DNA of 54,426 nt from Burkholderiales bacterium RIFCSPLOWO2_12_FULL_61_40 (GCA_001770935.1 MESI01000066.1:1-54426); one strand, 5' to 3'. Shown: positions 45,716 to 53,091, counted from the first letter of the stretch. Translations and numbers: made by a program. Notes: a model not told the origin generated them from the letters alone.

Positions 45716-47700
45716 GCTTCCTTGCTTGTATTGGGTTGACTTGTCAGCTCCAGCTCCACCAGCACGGCGCCCGACTCCACCTGGTCGCCGACCTGGGCGT
45801 GCAGCGCCTGCACCGTGCCTGCCGCTTCGGCCGACAGCCACATCTCCATCTTCATCGCCTCCACACAGACCAGGTGCAGGCCTTCCTGCACGGTGTCGCC
45901 CGGCGCCACCAGAATCTGCGTGACTTTGCCCGCCACGGGCGAACGGGCCCGGCGGGCGTCTTTCAGGGCTTCGGTGTTGGGGAAGGCGGACACTTCGTGG
46001 AAGACAAAGGTCTGGCCGTTCAGCGCCAGATGCAGTGCATCGGCCTGCACCACGGCGATGGCGGATTGGATGACGCCATCGACGGCAAAGCGCAACAGGC
46101 CATCCGCCAGGGACAGCACGGTGGCCTGCACCTGCGTGCCGTCCAGCGTGAGCGCAATACCGCCCGAGCGGTCGGGTTGCACGCGCACACTGCGCACGGT
46201 GTCCCCCCACTGCAGTTTCACATCGAACGCCGCCACGCTGTTGGCGCGCCAGTTGTTGCCGCGCCAGCCCGCAAACCCTTGCGTGGCCAGCACCATGGCG
46301 GCGGCACGCCATACGGCGTCACTGGGCACCGGGGCTTGCATCAGGGGCTCACCCTGCTCCAGCCACTGGTCAATCAGCGTGGTGGTCATCTCGGCCTTGC
46401 GAAACGCGGGGTGGTCCACCAGGTCGCTCAGGAAGCGGCCGTTGTTTTTGAGGCCCAGCAAAGGTGTGTTAGCCAACGCGGCGCGCAGGCGGCGGATGGC
46501 ATCCTCGCGGTCGCGTCCATGCACGATGAGCTTGGCCACCATGGGGTCGTAGAACGGTGAAATGACGCTGCCCTGGCGGATGCCATGGTCGATGCGCACG
46601 CCCCCATGCAATGCGCGTTCGGGCTGCCACCACAGCACGGTGCCGGTCTGCGGCGCAAAACCCGCATAGGGGTCTTCCACATACAGGCGGGCCTCGATGG
46701 CATGGCCGGTAAGCAGGATGTCCACCTGGCGGGCAGGCAAGGGCTCGCCGGCCGCCACGCGCAGCTGCCACTCCACCAGGTCGTAACCGGTGACCATTTC
46801 GGTGACCGGGTGCTCCACCTGCAGGCGGGTGTTCATCTCCAGAAAGTAGTGCTGGAGCCTGTCGTCCACGATGAATTCGACGGTACCTGCGCCCCGGTAG
46901 CCCACGGCCAGGGCCGCCGCCACCGCATCCTGGCCCATCGCTTCGCGCATGGCGGGGGTGACCACGGGGGACGGCGCCTCTTCAATCACTTTTTGGCGGC
47001 GGCGTTGCGCGGTGCAGTCGCGCTCGCCCAGGTGCACCGCATTGCCATGGGCATCGGCAAAGACCTGGATCTCGATATGGCGGCCATTGTCGATGAGGCG
47101 CTCCAGCATCAGGGTGCCATCGCCAAAGGCGCTGGTGGCTTCGCGGCGCGCGCCGTCGATGCCCTGCTGCAGTTCGGAGAAATGGCGCACCAGGCGCATG
47201 CCCCGCCCGCCGCCACCGGCGACCGCTTTCACCAGCAGCGGGAAGCCGAGCTTTTCGGCCTCGGCCACCAGTGCGGCATCGCTTTGGTCGGCGCCCAGAT
47301 AACCGCGTGCGCAGGGCACACCGGCGTCCAGCATGCGGCGCTTGGCCAGGGCCTTGTCGCCCATGGCTTCGATGGCGGAGGCCGGAGGCCCGATGAACAC
47401 CAGGCCAGCGTCGACACAGGCCTGGGCAAAGGCTGCGTTTTCGCTCAGGAAACCGTAACCGGGGTGCAGGGCATCGGCGCCGGTCTTGCGGGCGGCGTCC
47501 AGGATCGCATCAAAGCGCAGGTAGGACTCGGCCGCAGGCGAGGCGCCAATGTGTACGGCCTCATCGGCCAGTGCCACATGGGGCGCATCGCGGTCGGCAT
47601 CGCTGAACACCGCGACGGTCTGGTAACCCAGGTTGCGCGCAGTGCGGATGACGCGGCAGGCGATTTCACCCCGATTGGCGACCAGTATCTTGTTAAACAT
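45712..47700 (-). CDS. Acyl-CoA carboxylase biotin carboxylase/biotin carrier subunit
   Basis: Alpha subunit of a two-part acyl-CoA carboxylase, 662 aa. Biotin carboxylase domain at 1 to about 450: MFNKILVANRGEIACRVIRTA, KAVAGGGGRGMRLV (ATP grasp loop), EMNTRLQVEHPVTEMVTG. The C-terminal carrier domain has the biotinylation site VEAMKMEM with K617. The length fits methylcrotonyl- or geranyl-CoA carboxylase alpha subunits (LiuD, AtuF). It works with the carboxyltransferase at 50192. Stop overlaps the BKACE start. A 35-bp near duplicate of its first 11 codons lies 121 bp upstream. ATG 47700 is chosen over the extension to 47733. Confidence 0.94.
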   Translation of the reverse strand: MFNKILVANRGEIACRVIRTARNLGYQTVAVFSDADRDAPHVALADEAVHIGASPAAESYLRFDAILDAARKTGADALHPGYGFLSENAAFAQACVDAGLVFIGPPASAIEAMGDKALAKRRMLDAGVPCARGYLGADQSDAALVAEAEKLGFPLLVKAVAGGGGRGMRLVRHFSELQQGIDGARREATSAFGDGTLMLERLIDNGRHIEIQVFADAHGNAVHLGERDCTAQRRRQKVIEEAPSPVVTPAMREAMGQDAVAAALAVGYRGAGTVEFIVDDRLQHYFLEMNTRLQVEHPVTEMVTGYDLVEWQLRVAAGEPLPARQVDILLTGHAIEARLYVEDPYAGFAPQTGTVLWWQPERALHGGVRIDHGIRQGSVISPFYDPMVAKLIVHGRDREDAIRRLRAALANTPLLGLKNNGRFLSDLVDHPAFRKAEMTTTLIDQWLEQGEPLMQAPVPSDAVWRAAAMVLATQGFAGWRGNNWRANSVAAFDVKLQWGDTVRSVRVQPDRSGGIALTLDGTQVQATVLSLADGLLRFAVDGVIQSAIAVVQADALHLALNGQTFVFHEVSAFPNTEALKDARRARSPVAGKVTQILVAPGDTVQEGLHLVCVEAMKMEMWLSAEAAGTVQALHAQVGDQVESGAVLVELELTSQPNTSKEA

Positions 47701-47821
47701 AGCGAACTCCCATCGGGTTGAAACCGCCTGCACGCACTACGTGCGCCAGGCAATGTGGCTGCGCCGCTGCGCCGCTTTGCGGCTGGTCACCCCGATTGGC
47801 GATCAGTATTTTGTTAAACAT
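47666..47821. repeat. 35-bp direct repeat of the biotin carboxylase gene start
   Basis: Positions 47666-47700 (start of the carboxylase gene) and 47787-47821 agree at 33 of 35 positions. The outer copy reads, on the minus strand, MFNKILIANRG and then leaves the family sequence at codon 12. The DNA between has a CGCACTACGTGCG palindrome. Confidence 0.85.
47787..47821 (-). pseudogene. 5' remnant of a biotin carboxylase gene
   Basis: An ATG at 47821 opens MFNKILIANRGD; MFNKILIANRGE is the standard start of biotin carboxylases. After that the frame is unrelated low-quality sequence to a stop near 47693. It is either a duplication of the intact gene's start or the last trace of a deleted paralogue. 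Differences from the intact gene are only two transitions (one silent, one Val/Ile). Confidence 0.65.
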
Positions 47822-47835
47822 CGAACACTTTCGTG

Positions 47836-47929
47836 GGAGTCTGGGCGGCTGAGCGCTTTGCGTAGGTAAAGGAGGAGCCCGCGTAGCGGGCGGAGGACAC
47901 GAAGCAAAGCGCTCTGCCGCCCAGGCTCC
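47836..47929. repeat. Large palindrome with inner hairpin
   Basis: Arms of 26 bp (47836-47861 and 47904-47929) match as an inverted repeat at 24 of 26 positions: GGAGTCTGGGCGGCTGAGCG.. against GGAGCCTGGGCGGCAGAGCG... Inside, CCCGC-GTA-GCGGG (47878-47890) forms a second hairpin. Probably an interspersed repeat (BIME-like); no coding content. It could attenuate transcription between hydratase and carboxylase. Confidence 0.75.
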
Positions 47930-47956
47930 TAGAGCCAATCCGTATTTTTGACAAGA

Positions 47957-48850
47957 TCATGTCAACGCCCAGTGTGGTTTGCGTTTTTGAATGAAGGCGC
48001 TCATGCCCTCGCCCCCCTCGGGTCCCTGTGCGGCGCGGGAAAAAAGAACGGCGGCCTGGGCTACCAGCGCCTGGGGCTCGGCCCAGCGCGCCTGGGCCAT
48101 CAGGGCCTTGGTGGCGGCCAGCGCGCCGGGCGCACAGGCCAAGATGTCGGCCAGCACCTGGTCCAGCGCCGTGGACAGGTCTGCCGTATCGGCCAGCGTA
48201 TGCACCAGCCCGATGCGCAGAGCGGCAGCAGCGTCCAGACGCCCACCGGTGACGGCCAGGCGCTTGGCCTGGGAGTAGCCCAGCCGCTCCACCAGGAAAG
48301 GGGCGATTTGCGCGGGCACCACGCCCAACGCCGTCTCGGGCAGGCGAAAACTGGCGGTGTCACTGGCGATGGTCACGTCGGCCACACAGGCCAGCCCCAA
48401 GCCACCGCCCATGACGGTGCCTTCCAGCACGGCCACCACCGCCAAAGGGGTGTGGGCGTAGGCCACACACAGGGCGCCAAACTCGGCGTTGACCTGCGCC
48501 ATCGGGTCTGCCGCCGGGTCCGCTGCCAGACCCGCAGGGCTGGCTTGCAAGGCACGCATGCGGGCGGCGGCCATGTCTTTCAAATCGCCCCCCGCACAAA
48601 AGTGCCCGCCCGCCCCGCGCAAGACCAGCACCCGCACGGCACCGGGCTGGCCAGCGCTGCTTTCCGCTGCCGCCAGCACCTGGCGCAGCTCGGCCACCAT
48701 CTGCAAGGACATGGCATTGCGCAGCTCCGGCCGGTTCAAGGTGACATGCAGCACCGCGCCGGTTTGCTGCGCCACGATTGCTATGAATTCAGGAGCTGCT
48801 TGCGCACTATCTACGAGGGCTGCAGCCTGTTTTTGTTCAGAATTATTCAT
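47957..48850 (-). CDS. Enoyl-CoA hydratase/isomerase family protein
   Basis: Crotonase of 297 aa. VTLNRPELRNAMSLQMVAEL, oxyanion-hole blocks FCAGGDLKDM and GTVMGGGLGLACVADVTIAS, and LPETALGVVPAQIAPFL with the position of the second catalytic acid in LPETALG. It hydrates an unsaturated CoA ester, here probably the carboxylated product (glutaconyl-type) of the neighbouring carboxylase. The normal domain begins near residue 29 (VAQQTGAVLHVTLNRP); residues about 6-25 are encoded by an interspersed repeat (48777-48834). A GTG at 48775 would give a normal-length protein; neither start has a clear ribosome site. Confidence 0.9.
   Translation of the reverse strand: MNNSEQKQAAALVDSAQAAPEFIAIVAQQTGAVLHVTLNRPELRNAMSLQMVAELRQVLAAAESSAGQPGAVRVLVLRGAGGHFCAGGDLKDMAAARMRALQASPAGLAADPAADPMAQVNAEFGALCVAYAHTPLAVVAVLEGTVMGGGLGLACVADVTIASDTASFRLPETALGVVPAQIAPFLVERLGYSQAKRLAVTGGRLDAAAALRIGLVHTLADTADLSTALDQVLADILACAPGALAATKALMAQARWAEPQALVAQAAVLFSRAAQGPEGGEGMSAFIQKRKPHWALT
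48777..48834 (-). repeat. Interspersed ~58-bp repeat, copy G, inside hydratase gene
   Basis: ATTGCTATGAATTCAGGAGC, TGCTTGCGCACTATCTACG, AGGGCTGCAGCCTGTTTTT: a well-conserved copy. It overlaps codons 6-25 of the enoyl-CoA hydratase frame. Confidence 0.82.
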
Positions 48851-48885
48851 GGTAGGGAGCCTGTCTGGGTGGGGTGACGATGCTT

Positions 48886-48988
48886 ATTCCATTTTCAGAT
48901 CGATGGGAGATTAGGCGCACCGACGCAGGCAGTGCTTTAGCACGACAAGGAGGGGCAACGACATATCGCATTGATATGGAAATGGAAT
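48886..48988 (+). mobile_element. MITE-like 103-bp inverted-repeat element, copy 2
   Basis: Begins ATTCCATTTTCAGATCGATG and ends CATTGATATGGAAATGGAAT; closely similar to 44530-44631 throughout, including the central GTGCTTTAGCAC hairpin. It fills the gap between acyl-CoA dehydrogenase and enoyl-CoA hydratase. Its last base is part of the dehydrogenase stop codon (TAA, complement of 48988-48990). Confidence 0.75.
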
Positions 48989-50139
48989 TAGGCTTTGCCG
49001 GGCAGCGTGCCCTCCAGCTTGCAAATAATGCCCAGCATGATTTCGTCGGCGCCGCCGCCAATGGAGATCAGGCGGCTGTCGCGGTAGGACTGGGAAATGG
49101 GGTTGTCCATGGTGAAGCCCATGCCGCCCCAGTACTGCAGGCAGCTGTCGGCCACCTCACGGCTCAGGCGCCCGGCCTTGAGCTTGGCCATGGAGGCCAG
49201 TTTGGTCACGTCCTTGCCACCCACGTAAGACTCCACGGCGCGGTAGGTCAGGGCGCGCAGGGCTTCCACCTCGGTGCGCAGCTCGGCCAGGCGGAAATGC
49301 ACCACCTGGTTGTCCAGAATGGGTTTGCCAAAGGTGTGGCGCTGGCGGGTGTAATCAATGGTCTGGTCGATCAGCCGGTCCAGGCCGCGCAGGCTGGCAG
49401 CGGCGCCGTACAGGCGCTCTTCCTGGAACTGCAGCATCTGCAGCATGAAGCCCATGCCCTCTTGGCCGATCAGGTTGCTTTGGGGCACACGCACATTGTC
49501 AAAAAACAGCTGCGCGGTGTCGCTGGAGTGCATGCCGATCTTCTCGATCTTCTGCCGTGTGACGCCGGGGCTGTCCAGGCGCACGACAATCATGGACTTG
49601 TTCTTGTGCGGCGCGCCCTCCGAGGTGTTGGCCAGCAGGCAGCACCAGTCAGCCTGCATGCCGTTGGTGATCCACATCTTGGAGCCGTTGATGAGGTAGT
49701 CGTCACCGTCCTTGCGTGCCGTGGTCTTGAGCGCGGCCACGTCGGAGCCGCCGCCGGTTTCGCTCACACCTACGCAACCGACCATGTCACCGGCAATGCT
49801 GGGTGCCAAAAACTCCTGGCGCAGGGCGTCCGAGCCGAAGCGCGCCAGCGCCGGGGTGCACATATCCGTCTGCACCCCGATGGCCATGGGCACGCCACCG
49901 GCGTTGCACTCGCCCAGGGCTTCGGCCATCACCATGGAGTAGCTGAAGTCCAGCCCCAACCCGCCAAATTCGGGGGGGTACTTGATGCCCAAGAGGCCCA
50001 GGTCGCCCATCTTTTTGAACAACTGGTGGGCGGGAAAGATGCCGGCCTTTTCCCATTCGGGCAAATGGGGATTGATCTCGTGGGCAATGAACTTGCGAAC
50101 GGTATCGGCGATTTGTTCGTGCTCGGGCGTGAATTTCAT
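48988..50139 (-). CDS. Acyl-CoA dehydrogenase (AtuD-like)
   Basis: FAD-dependent acyl-CoA dehydrogenase of 383 aa. N-terminal helical part MKFTPEHEQIADTVRKFI, GVSETGGGSDVAALKTTARKDGDDYLINGSKMWITNG in the middle (FAD/substrate), and C-terminal ERLYGAAASLRGLDR, RHTFGKPILDNQVVHFRLAE, QYWGGMGFTMDNPISQSYRD. The stretch GGVPMAIGVQTDMCTPALARFG looks like citronellyl-CoA dehydrogenase (AtuD) as I remember it, and unlike isovaleryl-CoA dehydrogenase, which has ALSYGAHSNLC there. ATG 50139 starts 52 nt after the carboxyltransferase stop. The stop is formed together with a MITE-like element. Confidence 0.92.
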   Translation of the reverse strand: MKFTPEHEQIADTVRKFIAHEINPHLPEWEKAGIFPAHQLFKKMGDLGLLGIKYPPEFGGLGLDFSYSMVMAEALGECNAGGVPMAIGVQTDMCTPALARFGSDALRQEFLAPSIAGDMVGCVGVSETGGGSDVAALKTTARKDGDDYLINGSKMWITNGMQADWCCLLANTSEGAPHKNKSMIVVRLDSPGVTRQKIEKIGMHSSDTAQLFFDNVRVPQSNLIGQEGMGFMLQMLQFQEERLYGAAASLRGLDRLIDQTIDYTRQRHTFGKPILDNQVVHFRLAELRTEVEALRALTYRAVESYVGGKDVTKLASMAKLKAGRLSREVADSCLQYWGGMGFTMDNPISQSYRDSRLISIGGGADEIMLGIICKLEGTLPGKA

Positions 50140-50191
50140 GGGCTGTGCTGGTGGGGTTGTGAAAAGAGGCCTTGGGGGTCGGGGCCTGGAA

Positions 50192-51802
50192 CTACATGCG
50201 CGCCACGCCAAAGGTGTTGGGGCGCAGCGTGCGCTGCTCGGCCTCTTGGGCCAGCGCCAGGCACAGGCCCAAGAGGCGGCGCGTGTCGCGCGGGTCGATG
50301 ATGCCGTCGTCCCACAGGCGGGCGGTGCCAAACAGGGCGGTGGATTCTTTGTCCAGGCGCAGGCGCAGCCCGTCGGACATGGCCTGGAGCGCCGCGTCGT
50401 TGGCCTCCAGCCCCTGGCGTTCGATCTTGGCGCGGTTGACGATGTCCATCACCTTGGCGGCCTGCGCGCCGCCCATCACCGCGGTGCGCGCCGTGGGCCA
50501 GCTAAAGATAAAGCGCGGATCAAAGCCCCGGCCACACATGCCGTAGTTGCCCGCGCCAAAGGAGCCGCCCAGCACAAAAGTGAATTTGGGCACACGCGCA
50601 TTGGCCACCGCCTGGATCATTTTGGAGCCGTGTTTGATGGCGCCGCTGCGCTCGGCCACCGAGCCCACCATATAACCCGTGGTGTTCTGCAAAAACACCA
50701 AAGGGGTGCCGCTCTGGTCGCACAGCTGGATGAACTGCGCCGCCTTGGTCGAACCCGTCGGCTGGATGGGGCCGTTGTTGCCCAAAATGCCGACCAAGTG
50801 GCCTTGCACCCGGGCGTGGCCACACATCATCTCCGGGGCATACGAGGCTTTGAATTCCAGAAAGTCCGAGCCATCGACCAGGCGGGCGATCACCTCGCGC
50901 ACGTCGTAGGGTTCGCGTTCGTCGGCGGGCACGATACCCATCAGCTCTTGCTCGTCGAACAGCGGCTCGGCATGGGGGGCGGCAGCGGGTGTGCTGTCCC
51001 AGCGAAGCTTGTCCATCAACTCGCGCGCCAGGGCAATGGCGTGGGCATCGTCCTCGCTCAGGTACTCGCCCAGGCCGGTGAGCTGGGCATGGGTTTCGGC
51101 GCCGCCCAGTTCTTCATCCGTGCAGTCTTCGCCGATGGCGGCTTTCACCAGGGGCGGGCCGGCCAGGTAAATGCTGGAGCGCCCGCGCACCAGAATGACG
51201 TAGTCCGACAGGCCCGGCAAATAGGCGCCGCCCGCCGTGGAGGAGCCGTGCACCACCGAGATTTGCGGCAAGCCCGCTGCCGACATACGCGCCTGGTTGG
51301 CAAAGCCGCGCCCGCCATCGACAAAAATCTCGGCCTGGTACATCAGGTTGGCGCCGCCGCTTTCCACCAGGTAAATGACCGGCAGCTTGTTTTCCAGTGC
51401 AATCTCCTGGGCGCGCAGGGCTTTTTTCAGGCCCATGGGGGCGATCGTGCCGCCTTTGACGGCGCTGTCGCTGGCCGAGATCAGGCAGCGTCGGCCCGCC
51501 ACCACGCCGATACCCACGATGGAGCCGCCACCCATGACCGACTTTTTGCCGTCGTCGTCGTGCATATTGAGGCCCGCCAGACGGCTGAGCTCCAGAAACG
51601 ACGAACCCCGGTCCAGCAGGCGCGCCACCCGCTCGCGCGGCAGCAGCTGATTGCGCTGCGCAAACTTGTCGCGTTTGGACTGCGACTCGGCAATCACCAG
51701 CCCCTCCAGGCGCTGCACCTCGGCCAGCAGCTCGGCCATGCGCTGGGCATTGGCGGCAAATCCGTCGGATCGGATGTTGATCTTGGAACGAAGAGCAGGC
51801 AT
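50192..51802 (-). CDS. Acyl-CoA carboxylase carboxyltransferase (beta) subunit
   Basis: Carboxyltransferase of 536 aa moving CO2 from biotin to an acyl-CoA. Two crotonase-like halves: SGGANLMYQAEIF, STAGGAYLPGLSDYVILV and LAGPPLVKAAIGE in the first, FLQNTTGYMVGS, GGSFGAGNYGMCGRGFDPRFIFSWP and MGGAQAAKVMD in the second. Size and motifs place it with methylcrotonyl/geranyl-CoA carboxylases (LiuB, AtuC). But the region after SGGANL (MYQAEIFVDGGRGFANQA) is not the usual LiuB form, so the substrate is open. First gene of the minus-strand operon, divergent from SCP2-merR. Confidence 0.92.
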   Translation of the reverse strand: MPALRSKINIRSDGFAANAQRMAELLAEVQRLEGLVIAESQSKRDKFAQRNQLLPRERVARLLDRGSSFLELSRLAGLNMHDDDGKKSVMGGGSIVGIGVVAGRRCLISASDSAVKGGTIAPMGLKKALRAQEIALENKLPVIYLVESGGANLMYQAEIFVDGGRGFANQARMSAAGLPQISVVHGSSTAGGAYLPGLSDYVILVRGRSSIYLAGPPLVKAAIGEDCTDEELGGAETHAQLTGLGEYLSEDDAHAIALARELMDKLRWDSTPAAAPHAEPLFDEQELMGIVPADEREPYDVREVIARLVDGSDFLEFKASYAPEMMCGHARVQGHLVGILGNNGPIQPTGSTKAAQFIQLCDQSGTPLVFLQNTTGYMVGSVAERSGAIKHGSKMIQAVANARVPKFTFVLGGSFGAGNYGMCGRGFDPRFIFSWPTARTAVMGGAQAAKVMDIVNRAKIERQGLEANDAALQAMSDGLRLRLDKESTALFGTARLWDDGIIDPRDTRRLLGLCLALAQEAEQRTLRPNTFGVARM

Positions 51803-51848
51803 CGGAACAGGTCCTTAAAGCTGGAAGTTGCCCCATTAGAAATCAAGG

Positions 51849-51862
51849 TGACGTTAACGTCA
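51849..51862. promoter_or_regulatory. Palindrome TGACGTTAACGTCA, candidate MerR operator
   Basis: Perfect 14-bp palindrome in the divergent region, 46 bp upstream of the carboxyltransferase start and 118 bp upstream of the SCP2 start. LiuR-type MerR regulators of branched-chain degradation are known to use ACGT-containing palindromes of this shape, and such a regulator gene lies at 52277. Binding is inferred. Confidence 0.6.
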
Positions 51863-51980
51863 ATCAAATACCGCATAGGTGTTTATACTGATGTTTGCGG
51901 AATATCAGGCTGCTAGCATTCAGCCCGTTCCCCCACCGCCAGCTGCTACGCAACTGCCCTAACCCAACGAGGAAAACGCC

Positions 51981-52277
51981 ATGAATTTCGAAGAATGCAC
52001 CCAAGCCATCCGTACCAAAGTGGGGGCCGACAGCGGCTTGGCCGCCACGCTCAAATTTGATTGCGGCACCGACGGCGTGATCGTCATCGACGGCAAGTCC
52101 ACTCCCAACACCGTGGGCAATGACAACACCGAGGTGGACTGCACCGTGGGCATCACCCTGGACAACCTCAACGCCATGCTCAACGGCGACCTGGAACCGG
52201 CAACCGGCTTCATGGCGGGCAAGCTCAAGGTGTCGGGCGACATGAGCGTGGCCATGCGCTTGCAGCGCGTGATCTGA
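51981..52277 (+). CDS. SCP2 sterol-carrier domain protein
   Basis: Single SCP2 domain of 98 aa: LKFDCGTDGVIVIDGKSTPNTV, CTVGITLDNLNAMLNGDLEPATGFMAGKLKVSGDMSVAMRLQRVI. The fold binds hydrophobic ligands such as fatty acyl-CoA or isoprenoids. AACGAGGAAAACGCC precedes the ATG (GAGG ribosome site). It overlaps the merR start by one base (TGATG) and shares the divergent promoter region with the carboxylase operon, suggesting a role in presenting a lipophilic substrate. Confidence 0.92.
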   Translation: MNFEECTQAIRTKVGADSGLAATLKFDCGTDGVIVIDGKSTPNTVGNDNTEVDCTVGITLDNLNAMLNGDLEPATGFMAGKLKVSGDMSVAMRLQRVI

Positions 52278-52723
52278 TGGAGCTGAGCAACGCCCAGGCC
52301 TTTGTCGACTCCCACCGGGACGTGGACACGGCCGAACTCTTTGGTATCACCGAGCTGTGCCAGGAGTTTGGCATCACCCTGCGCGCGCTGCGTTTTTACG
52401 AAGACAAGGGCCTGCTGGCGCCGCGGCGCATCAACGGCGCCCGCGTCTACACCCGCCGGGACCGCGCCCGCCTGGCCCTGATCCTGCGGGCCAAGGCGAT
52501 TGGCTCGCCCCTGTCCGAGGTCAAACGGTATCTGGACCTGTATGGCGACCAAGGCGAAGGCCGGTCGCAGCAGCTGAGCTACGTGATTGAGCGCACCGAC
52601 GCCGAGATTGCCGAGCTGGAGAAAAAACGCGCCCGCATCGACGAGACCCTGGCCGAGCTGCGGGTCATCAACGCCAGCAGCCGCAGGCAGTTGGAAGAAC
52701 GGCTGAAAGCCGAGAAGTCTTAA
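52277..52723 (+). CDS. MerR-family regulator (LiuR-like)
   Basis: MerR regulator of 148 aa. HTH and wing: FGITELCQEFGITLRALRFYEDKGLLAPRRINGARVYTRRDRARL (residues 22-66), followed by a dimerisation helix (VIERTDAEIAELEKKRARIDETLAEL). No cysteine metal-binding site, so not a metal sensor; more like LiuR, which senses branched-chain acyl-CoA intermediates. It starts inside the SCP2 stop (TGATG). Probable regulator of both divergent units through the palindrome at 51849. Confidence 0.9.
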   Translation: MELSNAQAFVDSHRDVDTAELFGITELCQEFGITLRALRFYEDKGLLAPRRINGARVYTRRDRARLALILRAKAIGSPLSEVKRYLDLYGDQGEGRSQQLSYVIERTDAEIAELEKKRARIDETLAELRVINASSRRQLEERLKAEKS

Positions 52724-52726
52724 GAC

Positions 52727-52784
52727 AAATCGGGCTCTGGCCCACGTAGATACAGCGCAAGCAGCTACCATTTTCATAGCAAAA
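52727..52784 (+). repeat. Interspersed ~58-bp repeat, copy H
   Basis: AAATCGGGCTCTGGCCCACG, TAGATACAGCGCAAGCAGCT, CATTTTCATAGCAAAA: plus-oriented copy just after the merR stop. Confidence 0.75.
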
Positions 52785-53013
52785 GCAAGCTGCGCCAGCA
52801 CCTGGCGACCGCGCAAGCCCCTCAACAAGCCCTTCAACCTGGGGCTTGATCTCCTGCTTTTTCTCTTCCACCCGGGCTTGGGCCGGGTCGTTCTTCTGGC
52901 CTGCGCCGACACCCATATCCCCAGTGCCCGATCCCCTTGTGCACCACGCCATGGGCCACCTTGCACGAGGCCAAGAGCGCGATGGCACACCAATTGTTGA
53001 AAAACACCCCTCA

Positions 53014-53062
53014 AACTCTGAAATGCAGAGTTATAATTTTTCAAACTCTGAATCTCAGAGTG
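53014..53062. promoter_or_regulatory. Twin inverted repeats, candidate operators with -10 box
   Basis: Two copies of AACTCTG-N5-CAGAGT: 53014-53032 (perfect 7-bp arms) and 53044-53062 (last base of the arm mismatched). The 12-mer TCAAACTCTGAA occurs at 53011 and again at 53041, exactly 30 bp apart. A TATAAT box (53032-53037) lies between. This is what a repressor covering its own promoter would need; the regulator encoded at 54168 is the natural candidate. Confidence 0.6.
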
Positions 53063-53091
53063 AGCATCTTCAATGCGAAAGTACCCCCGCC

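Larger units (their letters stand above)
47701..47956. other. Intergenic: gene-start duplicate and large palindrome
   Basis: 256 bp without an intact gene: the truncated biotin carboxylase start (47787-47821) and the 94-bp palindromic element (47836-47929). It divides the operon between the enoyl-CoA hydratase and the biotin carboxylase. Confidence 0.75.
52724..53091. other. Intergenic: repeat copy and twin operator region
   Basis: 368 bp. It contains interspersed repeat copy H (52727-52784), about 210 bp with no recognised gene (an open frame in line with the next gene begins at 52846 but is unsupported), and the twin inverted repeats with a TATAAT box (53011-53062) directly before the membrane protein gene. 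Confidence 0.65.

Noticed and set aside
48988..50139. Naming the cluster liuA/liuB/liuC/liuD
   Set aside because: The dehydrogenase lacks the isovaleryl-CoA dehydrogenase signature and HMG-CoA lyase is absent, so gene symbols from the leucine pathway would claim too much.
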